A DNA stretch of 64,000 nucleotides. Origin: DATAOG01 sp963840925. Lineage in GTDB: Bacteria; Pseudomonadota; Alphaproteobacteria; Geminicoccales; Geminicoccaceae. Positions 44,670 through 53,118 of this stretch are shown here, piece after piece. The position numbers and the translations under genes are program-made. The DNA lies in the NCBI GenBank assembly GCA_963840925.1, contig CAWJAY010000028.1, positions 1 to 64,000 of the forward strand. Reading direction: 5' to 3'. Positions within the stretch are counted from its first letter, which is position 1. Each line of letters opens with the position of its first letter. Below the pieces are notes generated by a model, which was given only the letters and a program-made list of their open reading frames with translations, was not told where the DNA came from and ran no database searches.

Positions 44670-45587
44670 TCAGGCCTTGGTCGCGCCCGCGGTCAGGCCC
44701 GAGACCATGTACTTGCGGACGGCGTAGTAGAGTGCTGCCGGCGGCAACGAGTAGATGATCGCGGTCGCCATCAGCAGGCTCCAGGGAGCGTCGTCGGTGA
44801 CCAGGAAATAGCCCATCGCGACCGGGATCGTATGCTGCTTCTCGGTCGAGAGCAGCAGAAACGCGTACAGATACTCGTTCCAGGCGAGCAGGAGCGCATA
44901 GGTGCCGATCGCGATCAGGGCCGGCCGCAGCAGCGGAATGTAGACCAGGTAAAAGATCTGCAACGGGGTCGCGCCGTCGACCTTGGCCGCCTCATCGAGC
45001 TCGTACGGCACGCTCTCGCCGTACTGGCGCAGCACCCAGATAGCGTAGGGGATGGCGAAGGTCGACATCGCGAAGACCAGCGCCCAGAGCGTGTTGATGA
45101 GCCCGTAGTCGGACATGACGACGTAGAACGGAATCGCGACGAAGGCGGCCGGGATCAGGTACGTGAGGAGCGCCGTATTCGAGATCACGTGACCGTAGCG
45201 CAGCTTGAGGCGGCCGATGGCGAAGCTCGCGAGACTGGCCACGACCAGCACCATGACCATCGTGGCGAGCGCGACGAAGATGCTGTTCCAGAGCTGTCGC
45301 CAGAAGTCCTGCAGGAAGAAGTGATCCTCGGCAAAGACGATGCGAAAATTCTCGAGCGTCGGGCGGTCCGGCCAGAAGCGGCCGGCGAAGGAGTTGGAGA
45401 GCGGGGTCAGCGAAAGCATCACCATGTGGTAGAGCGGCAGGAGCGTCCAGATCAGGATGACCACCCCGAAGAGCAGGAAGGCGCCTTCCGAGACCACGCG
45501 CCGGCCGGCGTAGACGGCGCCGCTGCGGATCGTCGACGAGCGGGCCCTGGGGCTGTCGCCGGGGATGGCAGGGGAACGGGCAATCAT
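44670..45587 (-). CDS. Sugar-type ABC transporter permease (MalG/UgpE family)
   Basis: A 305-residue permease with six membrane segments. The conserved coupling motif is YELDEAAKVDGATPLQIFYLVYIPLL, of the EAA type (EAAxxDGAxxxxxxxxIxLP). It pairs with the next permease, overlapping its gene by four bases. Together with the binding protein upstream it forms a CUT1-class carbohydrate or glycerophosphodiester importer. The ATPase is missing from the locus and is presumably shared or encoded elsewhere. Confidence 0.93.
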   Translation of the reverse strand: MIARSPAIPGDSPRARSSTIRSGAVYAGRRVVSEGAFLLFGVVILIWTLLPLYHMVMLSLTPLSNSFAGRFWPDRPTLENFRIVFAEDHFFLQDFWRQLWNSIFVALATMVMVLVVASLASFAIGRLKLRYGHVISNTALLTYLIPAAFVAIPFYVVMSDYGLINTLWALVFAMSTFAIPYAIWVLRQYGESVPYELDEAAKVDGATPLQIFYLVYIPLLRPALIAIGTYALLLAWNEYLYAFLLLSTEKQHTIPVAMGYFLVTDDAPWSLLMATAIIYSLPPAALYYAVRKYMVSGLTAGATKA

Positions 45588-46465
45588 GTCTCGGCCCTCC
45601 GTCCCAGCCGGCGCAGGAGCAAGATGACGAGCGGGATCAGGATCGGCAGCGCCGTCATCACCGTCGCCACACCGGTTCCTAGCTGCTGCAGGCTGAAGGC
45701 GTAGCGTATGCCAAGCGTGGCCAGCACGTGGGTCTTGTCCGCGGGGCCGCCACCGGTGAGCAGATAGACGCTATTGAAGTCGCCGAGGCTCCAGATCGTC
45801 GAGAGCAGCAGGCTCGTGACGTAGAGGTTCTTGAGCTGCGGCCAGGTCACGTACCAGAATTGCTGCAACGGCGAGGCGCCATCGATCCTGGCCGCCTCGT
45901 ACAGATCGGTCGGGATCGCCATCCGACCGGCGAGCAGGATCAAGGTCCAGAACGGCAGGTATTTCCAGATGTGGACGAAGATCACCGAGCCGAAGGCGAG
46001 GTCCGGCTTGACCAGCCACCATGGCCCCTCGATGCCGAACAGGCTCCAAAGCAGGTTGTTGAACATCCCCCACTCGGAGTTCAGCATCCAGCGGAACGAG
46101 AAGATGGTCGGAATCGAGGGCACCGCCCACGGCAGGATGAAGATCACGCTGAGCCAGCGGATCCACGGGCGCACCGACGCGAAGTAGCCCGAGAGCAGAA
46201 GCGCCAGGAACATCTTGAGATTGATGCCGACACCGAGGAAGATCACGGTGTTCCACACCGTGTCAAGGTAAATTGGATCCGAGAGCAGGGTACGGTAGCT
46301 CGCCACGGAGGAGCCCAGCCAGACCCCGTAGGCGACCGGCCACACCACCAGGACCAGGAAGACCATCACGTAGGGGATGACGAAGATCGTACCCCAGACC
46401 ATTTCAGGCGACCAGCGGTGGGCGCTGGCCTGCCGGCTGGGAAGGGTAACGGCCGTTACCGCCAT
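45584..46465 (-). CDS. Sugar-type ABC transporter permease (MalF/UgpA family)
   Basis: A 293-residue permease with about six membrane segments. Its coupling loop reads YEAARIDGASPLQQFWYVTWPQL. It is the first permease of the operon and follows the binding-protein gene after 78 bases, a gap that holds a strong hairpin. Its end overlaps the MalG-type gene by four bases (ATGA), showing translational coupling. Confidence 0.93.
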   Translation of the reverse strand: MAVTAVTLPSRQASAHRWSPEMVWGTIFVIPYVMVFLVLVVWPVAYGVWLGSSVASYRTLLSDPIYLDTVWNTVIFLGVGINLKMFLALLLSGYFASVRPWIRWLSVIFILPWAVPSIPTIFSFRWMLNSEWGMFNNLLWSLFGIEGPWWLVKPDLAFGSVIFVHIWKYLPFWTLILLAGRMAIPTDLYEAARIDGASPLQQFWYVTWPQLKNLYVTSLLLSTIWSLGDFNSVYLLTGGGPADKTHVLATLGIRYAFSLQQLGTGVATVMTALPILIPLVILLLRRLGRRAET

Positions 46466-46506
46466 CTGAGATCTCCCCGATCTCGCTCGTGCGAGCAGAG
46501 GTGGCA

Positions 46507-46529
46507 GGAGGGAGCCTCGGGCTCCCTCC
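46507..46529 (-). promoter_or_regulatory. 10-base-pair hairpin after the sugar-binding-protein gene
   Basis: GGAGGGAGCC and its exact complement flank a three-base loop, about 15 bases after the binding-protein stop. No T-run follows. It probably shields the upstream message or reduces read-through into the permeases, the same arrangement as at 5054. Confidence 0.55.
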
Positions 46530-46543
46530 CTTGATCTATCCCG

Positions 46544-47884
46544 TCAGGTGCCGGCGACCTGCTTGATGCGCTCGATCAGCTCATCGACCGCGTCCTCCGC
46601 CGACCAATCCTCGAGGACGACACGGCCGACCGCCTTGCCGTAGGCGTTCTCAGCGTTGATGTCGATGAGCTTGTAATTCACGTAGTGCGGCCAGACGGTC
46701 TGCGGCCGCTGCGTGTACTGCTGCACCTCGACGATCCGGTGCGGGTCGTCCGTCTGCTGCCAGTACGGCGTGGCGATGATCCGCTTGTCCACCGGGAACC
46801 AGCGGGCGAGCGCGCCCTCGAGCTGCGGGCCGAGATTCTCCGGCTTGAGGAAAAAGCGCATGAACTCCTTGGCCGCTTCCTTGTTCTGCGCGTCTTTGAA
46901 GATCACCGCGGTCTTGATCGAGGTGACGTACTCGATCGGACTGCCGTCCGGCTTGTCCGGCCATTCGATGGTGACCATCTGGTTCATGTAGCGATCCTTC
47001 TCGGCGTACTCCGAGGCCGGGATCGACAGCGACGGATTGGGCACCATGAAGGAGATCTGGTTCTTGAAGTTGACGTTGTTGTCGCCGTCTTGCCAGTTCA
47101 CGGCACCGGGCGGGACGCAGCCGTCGAGATAGGGTTTGGTGTAGCTCTCGAGCGCCTTGATCATGCCCTCACGCGTTTCCGGCTGATCGACCAGCAGGTT
47201 GCCCTGGTCGTCGACAAGCTTCGTGTCGAAGGCGTTGAGGAACATCATGTAGGCGAAGACCGTGTCCGAGGCCGCGGACGACATCGGCTGGCCGACGCCA
47301 AACTTTTGGCGGTCGCCGGTCGCCTCGCGCACCGCCGGTTGCGCGGTCGTGCACCACCAATCCCACCACTCGTTCCAGGTGTTGGGAACATCATCAAGGC
47401 TGAGCCCAGCCTCCTCGATCATGCTCTTCCAGACGTGGATGTGCTCGACCTGCTGCGCCACCGGGATCGCGTAAATGGAGCGCGCGCCCGTCTGCCCGTT
47501 GAGCAGGGTCACGGCCTGGATCGCGGTCGGCAGCAGGTGCTCTTTGATCGGCTCGACCACATCCGACACGTCCTCGAGGACGCCGTCGAATGCCCAGCGC
47601 GAAGTGTGCGACAGATCGAACAGGAACCCGTAAGACAGGTCCGGCGGGTCGCCGGCGGTCAGCGCCGCCAACACCTTACGCGGCACGTCCTCGTTGGTGT
47701 AGTAGACGTACTCGACGTCGATGCCCGCCTCCTTCTCGAACGCAGCCACCGTCTTGTCAAACTGCTGATCCTCCTCCGGATAGTAGCTCTTGTTCCACCA
47801 GATCACGAGATCGGCGGCGTACGCCGGCACCGACAGCGTGATCAGAAAGGTTGTGGCGAGTATGCCTCGCGCCAGCCTGGGCAT
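46544..47884 (-). CDS. Extracellular sugar-binding protein of ABC transporter
   Basis: A 446-residue secreted protein of the family 1 solute-binding type. The signal peptide is MPRLARGILATTFLITLSVP with cleavage after YAA, and the mature start DLVIWWNKSYYPEEDQQFD is typical for this class. The ATG at 47884 has GGGGAGGAG at a good distance. It delivers its ligand to the two downstream permeases. The ligand is unknown; related proteins bind oligosaccharides, polyols or glycerol-3-phosphate. Confidence 0.92.
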   Translation of the reverse strand: MPRLARGILATTFLITLSVPAYAADLVIWWNKSYYPEEDQQFDKTVAAFEKEAGIDVEYVYYTNEDVPRKVLAALTAGDPPDLSYGFLFDLSHTSRWAFDGVLEDVSDVVEPIKEHLLPTAIQAVTLLNGQTGARSIYAIPVAQQVEHIHVWKSMIEEAGLSLDDVPNTWNEWWDWWCTTAQPAVREATGDRQKFGVGQPMSSAASDTVFAYMMFLNAFDTKLVDDQGNLLVDQPETREGMIKALESYTKPYLDGCVPPGAVNWQDGDNNVNFKNQISFMVPNPSLSIPASEYAEKDRYMNQMVTIEWPDKPDGSPIEYVTSIKTAVIFKDAQNKEAAKEFMRFFLKPENLGPQLEGALARWFPVDKRIIATPYWQQTDDPHRIVEVQQYTQRPQTVWPHYVNYKLIDINAENAYGKAVGRVVLEDWSAEDAVDELIERIKQVAGT

Positions 47885-47983
47885 GTCCCTGCTCCTCCCC
47901 AATGCGAATTCACCGAGCACCCCGCGCGCGCCTGGCGGGCGGGGCGGCGTGCAACCGAATCGTAGCCCGCTTCGCAGGCTCCG

Positions 47984-48337
47984 TCACCCCGATTTCGCGA
48001 CCAGCGCGGCGTTCTGGCCCGCGACCTTTGCGCGCCGGGTGCGAGGCCCGGCACGTGGTGGCTGTGGAGGCTCGGGCGCGGAGGAATTCACGCTGCGGCC
48101 CGTGCCACCGCAGGTCTTGCACCGCTTCCGGCCGAAGCGGCCAGTGCCCCCGCAGTCTTGACAGACGCCGGCACCTGCCCCGGGGGTGCCGGCCAGTCCG
48201 TTGCTGTCGGGGAGATCGGCGACCTCCGCCTCGGCCCGCAACCAGTATTCATGCTCGCGGCCGTGCAGTCGGCCCTCCTGTTCCCAAAGCTGATAGGCGC
48301 GCTGCCTGATCCGTTCGTGCCGATCGTCGTCAGTCAT
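47984..48337 (-). CDS. DUF2934-type protein with two DnaJ-like zinc motifs
   Basis: A 117-residue protein. Residues 7-37 match the DUF2934 pattern (RIRQRAYQLWEQEGRLHGRE), a short helical segment common in rhizobia and relatives. Residues 57-80 contain two CxxCGGTGR units (CQDCGGTGRFG and CKTCGGTGRS), half of a DnaJ-type cysteine-rich zinc domain, enough for one zinc ion. The remainder is basic and Pro-rich. The function is unknown, perhaps protein or RNA binding. The DUF2934 plus zinc combination is unusual. Confidence 0.75.
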   Translation of the reverse strand: MTDDDRHERIRQRAYQLWEQEGRLHGREHEYWLRAEAEVADLPDSNGLAGTPGAGAGVCQDCGGTGRFGRKRCKTCGGTGRSVNSSAPEPPQPPRAGPRTRRAKVAGQNAALVAKSG

Positions 48338-48507
48338 CTTGGCGGCCCTCTTGGTTCACTCGTGGCGCAGCGCCCGGGCCAGCGCCTCGCAAACGAGCGC
48401 GCTGCTTTCTCCTTTTGGGAGGACAGCGGCACCGGACGCTCTCCATCGATGGTCGACCATGCCTCCGATAACCGGTGCCGGTCGCCAGAGTTCCGCCCGG
48501 CACAGGC

Positions 48508-49800
48508 TCAGCCCCGCGCGCGGCGCGGGCCGTCCCTATAGGCTCCGCTCGCGGAGCCCCCGCCTACGTCCTCCGCGCGCGGGCCACGGCTGCCCGGGTG
48601 CTCGGGCGTCAGCCGGTAGGCCAGCAGTGCCACCAGCAGCATGCCGGCGAGCAGCGCGAACACCAGCCGGTAGCCGAGCGCCGAGCCGAGCGCCTGGCCC
48701 GCCCCGGTCAGGCCGACCAGGAGGCCGGACAGCCATTGCGCCAGGAACGCCATTCCGAGCGCCGAGAGGTTGATCGTCGTCACCAGCCGCCCGGCGCGCT
48801 CGAGCGGCACGAAGCTCCGGCCGTGGGCGGTCAGCGTGACGTAGAACGGGCTCGCCAGGCCCAGGCCGAGCAACAGCGCCACCGCCAGCCAGAGCGGCGG
48901 CTCGGGCAAACCGGCAAGCGCGGCCAGGATCAGCATGCTGGCGCCGGCGCCCGCGAGCACGATGCCGCGCCGGGTGCTGAACCAGCGCTCGAGCGGGCCG
49001 TACCCGAGCGTGCCGAGGTTGAGCATCAGGACCATGCCGAGCAGCACGTAGCTCGCCTGGTCGCGGCTGAGATCGTGGACGTCGTGCAGATACGGCCCGG
49101 CCCAGAGGCCGCCGGTGCACATGAACGGCGCGATCGTGCAGGCGGCCATCGCGAAGATCCGCTGCAGGTCGGGATCGCCGAGCATGGCCCGCAGCCCGGC
49201 CAGATTCTGGGCAAGGCTCTCGCGGCCGGCGCTGCGCACCGTGGCGCCGGTCGGCGAGTCCCGGATCAGGATGCCGGCCGCGATGATCACAAGCGCGCAT
49301 AGCAGGGCGACCGCGAGGAAGGTCGGGGTCCAGCCGTACGCGTTCAGCGCGACTGCGAGCGGCGTGGTCGCGAGCAGGCCGCCGCTCAGGCTACCGAGCG
49401 CCAGCACGGTCGCGGCGATTGTGGCGTAGCGCTCCGGCGGCGCCCAGTGCATCGCGAGCAGCATGATGCTCGTGACCACGCCGGCGAAGCCCGCGCCGAT
49501 CAGAAACCGGGCAAGGGCGAGGCCGAAAAACCCGGTCGCGCCCGCCAGCATCAACGTGCCGAGCAACGCCAGCACCGCCATGGCGGAGACGGTCCGGCGA
49601 GCGCCGAAGCGATCGAAAGCCAGGCCAGCCGGCAGCTGCACGACTGCGGATGCGAGCATCATCGCGCCGATCACGACGCCGATCTGGGAAGCGCTGAGGC
49701 CAAAGCCGCGATCGAGCTCGAGCGCCACCACCCCGCCCGAGGCGCGATGCAGCTGTGCGATCGCGAGCAGCGCGCCGGCAACGGTCAGGACCCGTAGCAT
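48508..49800 (-). CDS. MFS transporter
   Basis: A 430-residue, twelve-helix major facilitator. The first-half loop AGLAFDRFGARRTVSAMAVL is the motif A (GxLaDrxGrrxxl) pattern, and QLHRASGGVVALEL resembles the start of nitrate/sugar-like or unknown anion transporters. The last 30 residues are hydrophilic. It is followed, on the same strand upstream, by a second MFS gene with 36 bases between. Substrate unknown. Confidence 0.85.
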   Translation of the reverse strand: MLRVLTVAGALLAIAQLHRASGGVVALELDRGFGLSASQIGVVIGAMMLASAVVQLPAGLAFDRFGARRTVSAMAVLALLGTLMLAGATGFFGLALARFLIGAGFAGVVTSIMLLAMHWAPPERYATIAATVLALGSLSGGLLATTPLAVALNAYGWTPTFLAVALLCALVIIAAGILIRDSPTGATVRSAGRESLAQNLAGLRAMLGDPDLQRIFAMAACTIAPFMCTGGLWAGPYLHDVHDLSRDQASYVLLGMVLMLNLGTLGYGPLERWFSTRRGIVLAGAGASMLILAALAGLPEPPLWLAVALLLGLGLASPFYVTLTAHGRSFVPLERAGRLVTTINLSALGMAFLAQWLSGLLVGLTGAGQALGSALGYRLVFALLAGMLLVALLAYRLTPEHPGSRGPRAEDVGGGSASGAYRDGPRRARG

Positions 49801-49836
49801 CGGGTCAGGATCGTCCCGGGTCTGCCGCTCCGACCA

Positions 49837-51066
49837 TTACCGGCTGGCCGCGACCGGGGCCGGCGCGGCCGGACGGGCGCCAACGAAGACCACGATCAGG
49901 GTCAAGAGGCTGAGCCCGGCGATCGCCCAGAACAGATGGCCGGGATCGCCCCAGTCGAGCACCAGGCCGAACAGCAGTGGCCCGGCGATGCCGCCGATGC
50001 TGAACCCGGTCGTGACGAAGCCGAACACCTTGCCGCTCGAGCCGGGAGGCGTGACCGCGCGCACCATCATGTCCCGCGAGGGCGCGACCGCGCCCGAGAA
50101 CAGCCCGGCGCAGGCGAACAGCGCGCTGACCATGAGCAGCGGCGGCAGCAGCAGCGGAATTGCGGCCGAGAACAGCGCGATCAGCACGAAGCAGATCGCG
50201 ACCACCTGGTGGTGCTGCTGGGTCCGGTCGGCGATCCAGCCACCGAGCAGCACGCCCAGCGTGCTGGCCGTGAGGTAGGCAGTCAGCGGCACCGTCGCGG
50301 CCGCCAGATCGACCCGATAGATCGCCTCGATCGCGGCCACGCTGAAGCTCGTATAGCCGCCGAGGCTGATCGCCAGCATCACGAAGAACAGCAGCGCCAT
50401 CAGGATCGGCGGGCTCAGCAGCAGCCGCCAGCCCGGGGCAGCAGCACCGCTCTCGGCCTGCCGGCGCCCGGCGTCGGCCGCGGTGCGCAAAACCTTGCTG
50501 TTGGCGAGCATCAGCGTGGCCACGACCAGCCCCGCAATGCCGGCGAGCAGCAACGCCAGACGCCAGCCGAGCGCCGCCGCCAGCGCCACGATCACCGGCG
50601 GCGCGGCCGCAAAGCCGGCGTAGCCGCCGAAGGTGTGGATCGAGAACGCCCGCCCCATCCGTCGGCTATCGATCGTCGCCGACAGGATCGCGTAGTCGGC
50701 CGGGTGAAAGACGCTGTTGCCTAGACCGGCGATCACCATCAGCAGCAGCAGCATCGGATAGCTCGGCCGGACCCCGACCAGGCCGACCCCGAGGCTGAAC
50801 AGCGCGAGCCCGGTGACCAGGATGCCGCGCGCGCCGAACCGGTCGACCAGGAAGCCGACCGGCGCCTGGGTCAGCGCCGTGACGCCGTTCAGCACCGCGA
50901 TCGCAAGGCCGAGCTGCACGTAGCCGACCCCGAGCTCGTGCTTGAGCAGAGGGAACAAGGGCGGCAGCAGCAGGATATAGAAATGGCTAAAGAAATGCCC
51001 GACACCGATCAGGCCCATGACCTTGAGGTCGCGGCGCGCGGGCGGGGCGGTCTCGAGCGCGGTCAT
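49837..51066 (-). CDS. MFS transporter
   Basis: A 409-residue major facilitator. It starts DLKVMGLIGVGHFFSHFYIL, a pattern seen in proteobacterial MFS proteins near fosmidomycin-resistance type exporters, and motif A is VGFLVDRFGARGILVTGLAL. Twelve helices are predicted. It is not closely similar to the adjacent MFS protein and so is unlikely to be its tandem copy. Substrate unknown. Confidence 0.85.
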   Translation of the reverse strand: MTALETAPPARRDLKVMGLIGVGHFFSHFYILLLPPLFPLLKHELGVGYVQLGLAIAVLNGVTALTQAPVGFLVDRFGARGILVTGLALFSLGVGLVGVRPSYPMLLLLMVIAGLGNSVFHPADYAILSATIDSRRMGRAFSIHTFGGYAGFAAAPPVIVALAAALGWRLALLLAGIAGLVVATLMLANSKVLRTAADAGRRQAESGAAAPGWRLLLSPPILMALLFFVMLAISLGGYTSFSVAAIEAIYRVDLAAATVPLTAYLTASTLGVLLGGWIADRTQQHHQVVAICFVLIALFSAAIPLLLPPLLMVSALFACAGLFSGAVAPSRDMMVRAVTPPGSSGKVFGFVTTGFSIGGIAGPLLFGLVLDWGDPGHLFWAIAGLSLLTLIVVFVGARPAAPAPVAASR

Positions 51067-51153
51067 CCGGGTCAGACTGGCAGATCGCGCGGGCGCGGAA
51101 AAGCGGCTGCGGCCTTCGACCTCACTCCATATATCGCGCGCCGCCGGCCGCGC

Positions 51154-51975
51154 TCAGCCGCCCGGCAGCACCAGGATTTGGCGATAGGGCAGCGTGGCGC
51201 GCGCGAGCGTCACGACCGGGATCTCGCTGACCACGACGTCGTAGCGGTCGCGGACCAGATCGAGAAAACGGCCGAGCGTGAACGAGCTGAAGTAGTGCAT
51301 CGGGATCACCAGCGCTGGCTGGATCTGCTCGATCACCTCGATCATCAGCTCCTGGGCGAGCGTAAAGCTGCCGTCGACCGGCACCAGCAGGACATCGATC
51401 TGGCCGAGCTCGCCGAGGTGGTCGTCGGTCAGCAGGTGGTGCAGATGGCCCAGATGAGCGACGCACAGATCGGCGGTCTCGAACACGAAGATCGAGTTGC
51501 CGTTGATTCGCGCGCCGCCGATCTCGCGGACGTTGGTCGGCACATTGCGAACGTGCAGGTCGAGATAGGTGAGGTCGTGGAGGGCGACGCCGCCGCCCGG
51601 GTCCCAGCCGCGCAGCACGTGCTCGATCTTGGGCTCGGGATAATCGGTATAATGGGTCGAGTGGGCGTTGTTCATGGTCGCGATATCGGGCGGTTCGGCA
51701 TCGCCGAGCCAGCCGTTGTAGTCGGTGACCGCGCTCGCTCCGGCCGGGGTCTCGATCAGGAAGCTGGAATGGCCGATGAAGCTCAGCCGCACGCTGCCCG
51801 CCGGCACCCCGGCTGGCCGGTAGGCGGCCGGCTGGACCGCCGCCGGGCGCTGCGCGATCGGGAAGCATTGCGCGGCCGCGGCGCCCGCGGCGAGCGCCGG
51901 CCACAGCGTAGCAAGGCCCGCGAGCAGCCAGCGCCAGGTCAGCGGCAAGTGAGCAGCGGCAACACGGCTTGGCAT
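51154..51975 (-). CDS. Exported MBL-fold (UlaG-like) metal-dependent hydrolase
   Basis: A 273-residue protein with a signal peptide (about the first 34 residues, cleaved near AAA-QC). The fold starts VRLSFIGHSSFLIETPAG. Metal-binding positions appear in MNNAHSTHYTDY, CVAHLGHLHHLLTDDHL and IPMHYFSSF. In UlaG-like proteins the HxHxDH motif is replaced by similar degenerate His/Asp patterns, as here. It hydrolyses an unknown ester or lactone in the periplasm. GGGAGA precedes the ATG. Confidence 0.85.
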   Translation of the reverse strand: MPSRVAAAHLPLTWRWLLAGLATLWPALAAGAAAAQCFPIAQRPAAVQPAAYRPAGVPAGSVRLSFIGHSSFLIETPAGASAVTDYNGWLGDAEPPDIATMNNAHSTHYTDYPEPKIEHVLRGWDPGGGVALHDLTYLDLHVRNVPTNVREIGGARINGNSIFVFETADLCVAHLGHLHHLLTDDHLGELGQIDVLLVPVDGSFTLAQELMIEVIEQIQPALVIPMHYFSSFTLGRFLDLVRDRYDVVVSEIPVVTLARATLPYRQILVLPGG

Positions 51976-52073
51976 GATCGTCTCCCGATTTCCGACGAGC
52001 TGCGGCCTTGTCCAAGCCTAGCCGCTATGCTGCGCAGAACAAGCCCGCGCTGATCGAGCCGGAAGGATCACCG

Positions 52074-53030
52074 ATGCCTGAGCTGAACCCGCAGATGGCC
52101 GCCATCCTTGCCCTGATCGCGGACGCGATGAAAGGCCGCCCGGAGCGCACGTCGCTCTCGGCGGTCGAGGCGCGGGCGCAGACCAGCGCCACGACCGAGG
52201 CGTTCTGGACCGCCGACCGGCCGGTCCTCTGGGCGATCTACAACCACGAGGTCCCGGGCCCGGGCGGGCCCATCCGGGTCCGCCTGTACGATCCAGGCGT
52301 CGCGCGGCCGGCGCCCTGTCTCGTCTACCTCCACGGCGGCGGCTGGGTGATCTGCAATCTCGAGACCCACGATGGCGTCTGCCGGCGCCTGGCCCGCGCG
52401 GGCGGCTTCCTGGTCGCGAGCGTCGATTATCGGCTGGCGCCCGAGCACAAGTTCCCGGCCGGGCTCGAGGACTGCCTGGCCGCGGTCCGCTGGCTCGAGG
52501 AGCAGGGCGGCGCCTGGGGCATCGACACCGCGCGGCTCGCGGTCGGCGGCGACAGCGCCGGCGCCAATCTGGCGCTGGCGACGCTCCTCAGCCGGCGCGA
52601 TGCCGGCGCCAGGCCGCTGCTCGCGGGCCTGCTGATCTATGGCGCCTACGCGGCCTACACGGCCGAGTTCGAGAGCGCCTCGCAACGGGCATTCGGCGAT
52701 GGCAGCTACATCCTGTCGGCCGCCGACATGCGCTGGTTCTGGCACCACTACATCAAGGACCCGGCTGACAACCGCAATCCCCTCGCGGTGCCGCTGCTGG
52801 CCGACCTCGCCGGTCTGCCGCCACTGCTGGTGACCGCGGCCGAATTCGACCCGCTGCTCGACGACACGACCGCGCTGATCGCCAGGCTCGAGGCCGCGGC
52901 GGCACCCCACCGCTACGTCCTCTGGCCGGGCGTCACCCACGCCTCGATCCAGATGACCCGAATGCTCGACGTCGCCCAGGACCACATCGAGGACATGGCC
53001 AGCTGGGTCAAAGCGCAGCTCGACTTGTAG
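52074..53030 (+). CDS. Alpha/beta hydrolase, hormone-sensitive-lipase (bacterial esterase) family
   Basis: A 318-residue esterase. The HSL oxyanion motif HGGGW is at residues 87-91, the nucleophile Ser161 is in GGDSAGANLA, the acid is in EFDPLLDD, and the catalytic His is in GVTHASIQM. The ATG at 52074 removes 22 upstream codons with no family similarity. It probably cleaves short acyl esters in the cytoplasm. It is separate from the following hydrolase gene by 88 bases. Confidence 0.92.
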   Translation: MPELNPQMAAILALIADAMKGRPERTSLSAVEARAQTSATTEAFWTADRPVLWAIYNHEVPGPGGPIRVRLYDPGVARPAPCLVYLHGGGWVICNLETHDGVCRRLARAGGFLVASVDYRLAPEHKFPAGLEDCLAAVRWLEEQGGAWGIDTARLAVGGDSAGANLALATLLSRRDAGARPLLAGLLIYGAYAAYTAEFESASQRAFGDGSYILSAADMRWFWHHYIKDPADNRNPLAVPLLADLAGLPPLLVTAAEFDPLLDDTTALIARLEAAAAPHRYVLWPGVTHASIQMTRMLDVAQDHIEDMASWVKAQLDL

Positions 53031-53118
53031 GAATCGCGGCAGCCCGCGCTGGAAGGCCCTCGATCATCCTGTTACGTTCTTCGGCATCGATCGAATTATC
53101 TCTGGACGCGGAGGTCCC

